The translations under genes and the position numbers were made by a program. Positions 7,686 to 12,912 of a DNA stretch of 12,912 nucleotides are shown here, piece after piece. The stretch comes from Fluviicola sp. (GTDB lineage: Bacteria; Bacteroidota; Bacteroidia; Flavobacteriales_D; Crocinitomicaceae), in contig NZ_JASLCN010000037.1 of NCBI RefSeq assembly GCF_030151805.1, positions 1 through 12,912 of the forward strand, written 5' to 3'. The notes under the pieces were generated by a model. The model searched no databases. It was not told the DNA's origin and worked only from the letters and a program-made list of their open reading frames with translations. Numbering within the stretch: position 1 is the first letter of the stretch; each line of letters begins with the position of its first letter.

Positions 7686-10600
7686 TCTTTTGCGCAAGAA
7701 ACCGAAGCAGATGTAAAAGTAAAAGCCGATAAACTCTTCCTTTCAGAACATTTTGTCGAAGCAACTCCGCTTTATCTGCATCTCATTGCGTTGAATCCGC
7801 GATCAACAGATTACAACTACAAATACGGAACTTGTTTGCTTTTCAATTCAAATAAGAAACTGGATGCTTTCAAATACCTGAACTATAGTATTACAGATCC
7901 TGCCATTAACCCGGAAGCGTATTTCTATTTGGGGAAAGCTTACCATTTGAATTTTCAGTTCAACGAAGCCATCAAAAACTACCATGTTTATATTCAAAAA
8001 AGTGGCGGAAAACCGAATCCCGGTTTTGAAGTTGAACGGCAGATTGAAATGTGCCAGAACGGAAAAAAACTGCTCACAACGATCTCTGATCTGGTAGTTC
8101 TGGAGAAAAAGCAGATTGAATACGGTTCGTTTTTCCGGTTATACAATTTGTCTCACATCGGCGGAGTTATTCTGATTACAACCGATTATCAATCCAAGGT
8201 TGATAAGAAACGCAATCACACTCCTTTGATTCATTTTCCGGATAATGCGCAAACCATTTATTATTCTTCTTACGGAGAATCTGATAAGGGAAGCAAAGAT
8301 ATTTATTGCCGGAAAAGACTTCCGGATGGGAAATGGGGACTTCCAGTTTTGGTTGCCGGAAAAGTGAATACGAAGTATGACGAAGATTTCCCGTATTTGA
8401 GTCCGAATGGAGAATATTTGTATTTCTGTTCGAAAGGACATAATTCCATGGGGGGATTTGATGTGTTTCGTTCCAGGTTTGAACCCGAAACAAACTCGTT
8501 CGGTGAACCGGAGAATATGGATTTTGCCATTTCTTCTCCTGACAATGACTTGTTCTATGTGGTCGATTCGTTGGAACAGAATGCTTATTTCGCATCGTCG
8601 CGGCAAAGTGAAAACGGGAAAATTCACGTGTATAAAGTTCGTGTTGACCGCGTTCCGCTTCAATTAGCAATTGTAAAAGGAGAGTTCAAGTCGTCAATCA
8701 ATCCGGAAAATAAGAAACTCAGCATTAAAGTAACAGATGTGGTTTCCGGAAATGAAATCGGGGTTTTCAAATCCAACGAACTGGGAAGTTACCTGATTAC
8801 TTTCCCGAAAGGAGGAAAGTACACCTATGAAATGACCGTTGAAGGAAGTACGACCGTTCACAAAGCGGAGGTCACAATTCCTTTTTTGAAAGTGTTTAAA
8901 CCGTTGAAGCAAAAAATCCAGGAAGAAAAACTGAATAATGAAGAGGTGGTCCGTGTGGTTGATTTGTTTTCTGAAGACGTGGAAGATGCCCAGGGAATTT
9001 TGGCGGAAGTGATTCGCGGAAGAGCCGAATTGAATGTCAATGCCGGAAGTTTTGACATCAATGCATTGGATGCTCAAAAAGAAAACAAAAAAGTACTGGC
9101 GGATATCGGGCTGGAAAATGCTTCAAACCAGGAGATCATTTCGAAATTTGAATCCATTCAGCAGAAACAGGGACAGAAAGTAGATGGATTGGAACGTTTG
9201 GAAAACGGTTCGTTGATTGCCATTGTTGACAAAGCAACGGAGGTTGAAAAACTCCAGGCCGAGATTAAGAAAGATGTGGCGAAAGCAAACGCTGCCGAAA
9301 CCAAAACAGAAAAGAATGATATTTTGCTTGCTGCCAGCGACAAGGTGGAACGCATTATTGAGTTGAAAGAAGAAATTTTGCGGATTGATGCTTTTTCGGA
9401 TAGTATTTCAAAATTGATCCCGAAGGAAAAAGAACAGTTGAAAGCCATTTCGGAATTGAAGGAAGAAGTGCGGAAAGCAGTGGTCGATGAAAAATACGAT
9501 CAACTCAAGGAAGCCGTAATTGCCAAAGCTGATTTGGTGAAAGAAATCGAAAATGAAAAGGAAACGCATCCGGTGGATAATCTTTTAGCTCAAAACGATG
9601 GGTTGGGGAAACAAACGGAACAGTTGAAAAAACAGTTGAATGCGTATAAGGAAAACGATCAGAAACTGGACCAGGAATTGAAAACCCTGAAGTCTGATTT
9701 AGCTGTAGCCAAAGCAAAAGATCAACCGGCGATTCAATCTAAAATAGATTCCAAAGAAGCGGAGAAAAAACTGGTTTCAGAAGAGACAACCCGTTTGGAA
9801 GGAAAAGTAGAAGACTTACACAAAAAGGAAATGGGTAATACGAAACAGATTACCTTCATCAACAACCTGCAAAATACGGATGAGAACCGGAAAGTAACGA
9901 AAGCGGAAGCTGATGCGAAAGTAGAAGCCATTCATTCGAATAATGTGAAATCGCTCGAATCGTATGTGAAACAGCAGGTGAAAACGATCGACACTTCGCA
10001 TGTCACTGCACGTACGAACGACATTCTGGCTCAGGAATCGAAAGAGCGGGTAGATGAATACGCGAAAAACTATGAGTTGGCTCAACAGGCTGTTGATCAG
10101 CAGGCGGATTTGACTCACGAAGAGAAAGTAGCTCTGAAAGTGAAAAATAACGAGCAGCTGGACAAAAAACTGACGCAGGAATTGGCAAAAGTCGAGGAAG
10201 GATTGGCGAAAAATCCGAATGATCAGAAATTGCTGACCCAGAAAGAGCAGGTTCTGAATTTAAAGGCGGAGAATAGCAGGAACAAGGAGACAATTCTTTC
10301 CGAGTCGGTTCTTCCTAAAAACACATCGACAACTGCTGAAAAAGAGTTGACAGCGCTGATGCCGGATTACGAAGAGCAATTAAAAAGGGCAGGAAGTAAT
10401 CCGGATCCGGAAGAGAAGCTGAAAGCGCAGAACCAGGTTGATGAAACATTACTGGATCAGATTGATTCGGAGATCGACAACGTATACGAGGTTTTGACAA
10501 AAGACCCGCTGAACCAGAAAATGCAGGATAAAAAAGAGGCTTTGACTGCGTTGAAGAAACAAAAAGAGGCGGTGGTGAAAGAACGCCAGGATCAGCTGGA

Positions 10601-12912
10601 TGAACTTCAGTCGAAACAACACGACGAACTGGCTGCTGTTACGATTGAAAAAGAATTGAACCAGCTTGCGCCCAATTACGAAGAAGAGAAAAAAGCAATC
10701 GGAGATAAAAACGGTGTGGGAGAGTTGAAGGCTTTGAATCAGCTGGAAGAAAAAACGATCCGTGCTATTGACGAGGAATTGCAGACACTTGCTTCGAAAA
10801 CAGATGCGTTGAGCACGAAACGAAAAGAAGTGCTTCAGGATTTGAAACAACAGTTTGAAGAAAATATTGCCTCAAGAAACGAAGAAATCAAAGCACGGAA
10901 TACGGTGGTGGAAACCAATCCGAAAAACGCGGAGGGAACCGATTGGGTGAAAGAAATCCGACCGACTTATCCCGAAACCATTGCAAAAATTGAATCCGGG
11001 ACTTCGAATCCGGAGGAGAAGACGAAATTATTGCTGGAAGAAGAAACGAAAATGCTTGTTTCCATTCGTGAGCAGCAGGAAAAAACAAAGAAAGTTCTGG
11101 CTAAAACTCCTGCAGATTCCATCGCGATGAAGAAATTAGCGGATTTGAATCAGCTGGAAGCAGTTCATGAAGCGAAACTGGATGAGCAGAAACAAACGCT
11201 TGTTTCCCAGGTAAAGGCAAGATTGAAAGACGAACAGCTTCGTCAGGAAGTATTACCGACTTATCAGACTTTAAGCACGGATGAAATCCAAAATCTGAGT
11301 AAGGAGGCAGCGCAGGCCAAATTATCGGAGGAAAAGAAACTTCAGACTGCGCTTGAGAAACAGATTCAGGCAAATACCAGGAGTTTGGAAAAGACGTTTT
11401 CAGCTGAAAAAACTGCCGAAAACCAGGTGTTGAATGACTTGTTGCAGCAATCGAAAGAAACGGAAGAAGAATTGAAAGCTTCGGCGGGTAAAGAACCTGT
11501 TTCAGTTGTCAAGAATGAGGTAGCGAGTTTGGAAACAGTTTTGGGCAACGAGTATGAATTTGCCATGCGCAAAAAAGCGGCAACGAAAGAAGAGGCTGAA
11601 AAGCAGTTGAAATTGTTGAACGAATTGGCGGAAAGTATTGAATCGAAACTGGATGAAGAAAAGCGTTCGGAAACAAGCAATGAAACGAACATTCGGGCTT
11701 TGGAAAAGCAATTGGCAGAGATCAAACAGCGAAAAGGTGTGATCGAAATTGACCTGAATGAATTGATTGCCGTTAAAACGACGGATTCCAACAAGCCGGA
11801 AAAGGACCTGGTTAAATTGAAGGAGGAAGAGCAGGTGTTAAAAAACCAATTGACAACTGCTTCGAATAAGGAGAAAACGGAAATTGAAAAGAAACTGACT
11901 TCGAACCAGGAAGCACAAAAACAAATCAATCAAGCGATTCAGCAACAAGAATTGGTTCAGTTGAACGATGCAACCAGGGAGAAAAAACAAGCATTGGAAC
12001 AGATTCCGGGGAATGATCCGATCAAAGAAGTTGTTTTAAACCGGACTTCTGAAACAGTCCATGCGGCTGATCCGCTTTTGGAAAAAACAAGTGATCTGAC
12101 GCTTTTAGAAGCTGCGAGTCAGTATCTGGACGGACAAACTGTTTTTGAAGAAACCAAACAGGTTGTTCAAACCGAAAATGCATTGAAAGAGCAACGCAGA
12201 CGTTTTTCGATTGAGATCGGGGAAATTGAAGCGGTTCTGCAAAAAACAACCCTTGATCCGAAACAAACTTCCGAGTTGAAAAATCAGAAGAAGGTTCTGG
12301 AAGAAGCCATTGCTAAAATAGATCAGCGCCTGGAAGTTCTTTCAAAAGAAAAAACCTACGACCAGATCAACGATCCGGCTTTAGCGAAAACGGTTTCCGT
12401 GGAGGAAGAACAACGCATTGCTTCCGACAAAACATACCCGAAACTGCGTGAACAACAGCAGGCAATCAATCGTTTGAAAGAAGCGGTGAATCAGACCAAG
12501 ACGAAATTGGAAGAGCAACGAAATGCCTATGTTAAAAGGGAAAACCCGGCAGAGAAAGCTGCGATTCAGACGGAGATTGAGCGTTTAAGCAAGGAATTGA
12601 GTGCTAAAAACCAGGAAATTGTTTCGAAAGAAACGGCATTGGATCTGGCTTTGAACAAGGTTGAAGGGAATAAAGAAGCCTGGAAAAATGTATTGACACG
12701 GGGAATTCAGCCGAAAGAATCACTTTCCACAACGATTTCCGAAGTTCTTGCTCCACAGGTTGCCGATGGATTTGAGATTAAGAAGGAAACAGCCGTTCAA
12801 CCGAATGTGATCAAAAAAGCGATTCCGGTAGGAGTGAAGGCGCCAACCGGTTTGGTGTATCGCGTACAGGTAGGAGCTTTTGCCAAGCCGATTCCGGAAG
12901 ATTTGTTCAAAG
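7620..12912 (+). CDS. PorE-like TPR/PD40/CRD protein with giant helical repeat region and C-terminal SPOR domain (3' partial)
   Basis: An uninterrupted frame of 1764 codons runs off the window end. The upstream in-frame stop is at 7602-7604 and the first in-frame ATG is at 8049, inside the TPR region, so the start must be non-ATG; TTG 7620 gives the best signal peptide (MKSFKR, hydrophobic 9-24, cleavage near 'LSFA-Q'), TTG 7614 adds two residues. Domains: TPR-like helices about 33-130 ('EATPLYLHLIALNP', 'AYFYLGKAYHLNFQFNEAI'); PD40/WD40-like propeller blades about 200-340 ('YLSPNGEYLYF' 259-269, 'SKGHNSMGGFDVF' 271-283, 'YFASSRQSENGKIHVY'); a CRD-like beta domain about 348-425; a Lys/Glu/Gln-rich helical region about 430-1700 without any cysteine and partly built from ~98-residue repeats; and the start of a SPOR domain, 'VYRVQVGAFAKPIPEDLFK' (1746-1764). 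TPR-PD40-CRD is the PorE order, with SPOR instead of OmpA_C. SPOR domains bind denuded peptidoglycan, so the protein is probably periplasmic and wall-anchored. No lipobox cysteine is seen. No Walker A motif was found, so it is not an SMC-type ATPase. Function is inferred only. Confidence 0.93.
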   Translation, partial: MKSFKRVNAWLLLFLFIQTAQLSFAQETEADVKVKADKLFLSEHFVEATPLYLHLIALNPRSTDYNYKYGTCLLFNSNKKLDAFKYLNYSITDPAINPEAYFYLGKAYHLNFQFNEAIKNYHVYIQKSGGKPNPGFEVERQIEMCQNGKKLLTTISDLVVLEKKQIEYGSFFRLYNLSHIGGVILITTDYQSKVDKKRNHTPLIHFPDNAQTIYYSSYGESDKGSKDIYCRKRLPDGKWGLPVLVAGKVNTKYDEDFPYLSPNGEYLYFCSKGHNSMGGFDVFRSRFEPETNSFGEPENMDFAISSPDNDLFYVVDSLEQNAYFASSRQSENGKIHVYKVRVDRVPLQLAIVKGEFKSSINPENKKLSIKVTDVVSGNEIGVFKSNELGSYLITFPKGGKYTYEMTVEGSTTVHKAEVTIPFLKVFKPLKQKIQEEKLNNEEVVRVVDLFSEDVEDAQGILAEVIRGRAELNVNAGSFDINALDAQKENKKVLADIGLENASNQEIISKFESIQQKQGQKVDGLERLENGSLIAIVDKATEVEKLQAEIKKDVAKANAAETKTEKNDILLAASDKVERIIELKEEILRIDAFSDSISKLIPKEKEQLKAISELKEEVRKAVVDEKYDQLKEAVIAKADLVKEIENEKETHPVDNLLAQNDGLGKQTEQLKKQLNAYKENDQKLDQELKTLKSDLAVAKAKDQPAIQSKIDSKEAEKKLVSEETTRLEGKVEDLHKKEMGNTKQITFINNLQNTDENRKVTKAEADAKVEAIHSNNVKSLESYVKQQVKTIDTSHVTARTNDILAQESKERVDEYAKNYELAQQAVDQQADLTHEEKVALKVKNNEQLDKKLTQELAKVEEGLAKNPNDQKLLTQKEQVLNLKAENSRNKETILSESVLPKNTSTTAEKELTALMPDYEEQLKRAGSNPDPEEKLKAQNQVDETLLDQIDSEIDNVYEVLTKDPLNQKMQDKKEALTALKKQKEAVVKERQDQLDELQSKQHDELAAVTIEKELNQLAPNYEEEKKAIGDKNGVGELKALNQLEEKTIRAIDEELQTLASKTDALSTKRKEVLQDLKQQFEENIASRNEEIKARNTVVETNPKNAEGTDWVKEIRPTYPETIAKIESGTSNPEEKTKLLLEEETKMLVSIREQQEKTKKVLAKTPADSIAMKKLADLNQLEAVHEAKLDEQKQTLVSQVKARLKDEQLRQEVLPTYQTLSTDEIQNLSKEAAQAKLSEEKKLQTALEKQIQANTRSLEKTFSAEKTAENQVLNDLLQQSKETEEELKASAGKEPVSVVKNEVASLETVLGNEYEFAMRKKAATKEEAEKQLKLLNELAESIESKLDEEKRSETSNETNIRALEKQLAEIKQRKGVIEIDLNELIAVKTTDSNKPEKDLVKLKEEEQVLKNQLTTASNKEKTEIEKKLTSNQEAQKQINQAIQQQELVQLNDATREKKQALEQIPGNDPIKEVVLNRTSETVHAADPLLEKTSDLTLLEAASQYLDGQTVFEETKQVVQTENALKEQRRRFSIEIGEIEAVLQKTTLDPKQTSELKNQKKVLEEAIAKIDQRLEVLSKEKTYDQINDPALAKTVSVEEEQRIASDKTYPKLREQQQAINRLKEAVNQTKTKLEEQRNAYVKRENPAEKAAIQTEIERLSKELSAKNQEIVSKETALDLALNKVEGNKEAWKNVLTRGIQPKESLSTTISEVLAPQVADGFEIKKETAVQPNVIKKAIPVGVKAPTGLVYRVQVGAFAKPIPEDLFK
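10071..12640 (+). repeat. Degenerate ~98-residue helical protein repeats
   Basis: Inside the last gene a tyrosine recurs, usually as 'xPxY', at 10071, 10368 (MPDY), 10677 (APNY), 10968 (RPTY), 11262 (LPTY), 11553 (GNEY), 12123 and 12435 (KTYP). The spacings are 99, 103, 97, 98, 97, 190 and 104 codons; 190 is close to two units, with one tyrosine lost. About 16-21 residues after the tyrosine comes a second shared block: 'EKLKAQNQVDETLLDQID', 'GELKALNQLEEKTIRAID', 'EKTKLLLEEETKMLVSI', 'EKQLKLLNELAESIESKL'. In mid-repeat there is often a D/N/P hinge followed by L-K-L spacing ('NPNDQKLLTQKEQVL', 'KDPLNQKMQDKKEAL', 'KTPADSIAMKKLADL'). The repeats are diverged at DNA level, so this is an old protein-level duplication rather than a recent tandem array. 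The end coordinate is approximate. Confidence 0.7.

Noticed and set aside
8049..8051. ATG 8049 as start of the last gene
   Set aside because: More than 140 codons upstream encode a signal peptide and TPR helices in the same frame, so starting here would discard real protein.
11366..11929. Minus-strand open frame of 187 codons, Ser/Phe-rich
   Set aside because: Antisense of the Lys/Glu-rich helical region; Ser/Phe/Leu richness follows from complementing its codons. The same holds for 8139-8663 and the other minus-strand frames from 8694 to 12249.
8883..12700. SMC/Rad50/myosin-like ATPase suggested by the long helical region
   Set aside because: No Walker A (GxxxxGK[ST]) or ABC signature is visible, and the protein has a signal peptide and a SPOR end; similarity would be compositional only.

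Overview
The window reads as one contiguous, single-strand (+) block from a Bacteroidota genome, most likely Flavobacteriales of the Crocinitomicaceae/Fluviicola type. That placement is inference from gene content and sequence style: a DoxX/BT_3928-type gene followed by tpiA, almost no Shine-Dalgarno signals, very large exported proteins, and a TPR-PD40 protein with the glycine/methionine-rich 'GHxxMGGxDvF' blade motif common in Bacteroidota envelope proteins. No RNA gene, mobile element or CRISPR array was seen.

Layout. Bases 2-769 hold the C-terminal part of a DoxX/BT_3928-like protein (5' end outside the window) with a cysteine-less thioredoxin-like domain. Bases 771-1532 are tpiA (triose-phosphate isomerase). 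Bases 1514-2359 are prmA (ribosomal protein L11 methyltransferase). Bases 2356-6966 encode a 1536-residue exported protein of no family I can name. Bases 6966-7589 are plsY (acyl-phosphate:glycerol-3-phosphate acyltransferase). From 7620 to the window end there is an uninterrupted frame of at least 1764 codons with no usable ATG. It most likely starts at TTG 7620 (or TTG 7614) and encodes an exported TPR / PD40 beta-propeller / CRD-like / giant repetitive helical region / SPOR protein cut off at its 3' end.

The six genes are packed like an operon: a 1-base gap, a 19-base overlap, an ATGA overlap, a TAATG overlap and a 30-base gap. There is no convincing terminator between genes, so co-transcription and translational coupling are likely. 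TpiA supplies or removes dihydroxyacetone phosphate, a precursor of the glycerol 3-phosphate that PlsY acylates; PrmA is a housekeeping modifier of the ribosome. The two giant products are predicted to be exported and sit around the phospholipid gene, which suggests an envelope theme.

The most interesting object is the last gene. Its N-terminal half-architecture (TPR, PD40, CRD) is that of PorE, the T9SS-associated peptidoglycan-binding lipoprotein, but where PorE has a C-terminal OmpA-like domain this protein has about 1300 cysteine-free helical residues, part of them in a roughly 98-residue repeat, followed by the start of a SPOR domain. SPOR also binds peptidoglycan. This looks like a long-reach variant of a peptidoglycan-anchored envelope protein. 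The second point of interest is the 1536-residue exported protein, with an internal duplicated motif and a winged-helix-like segment.
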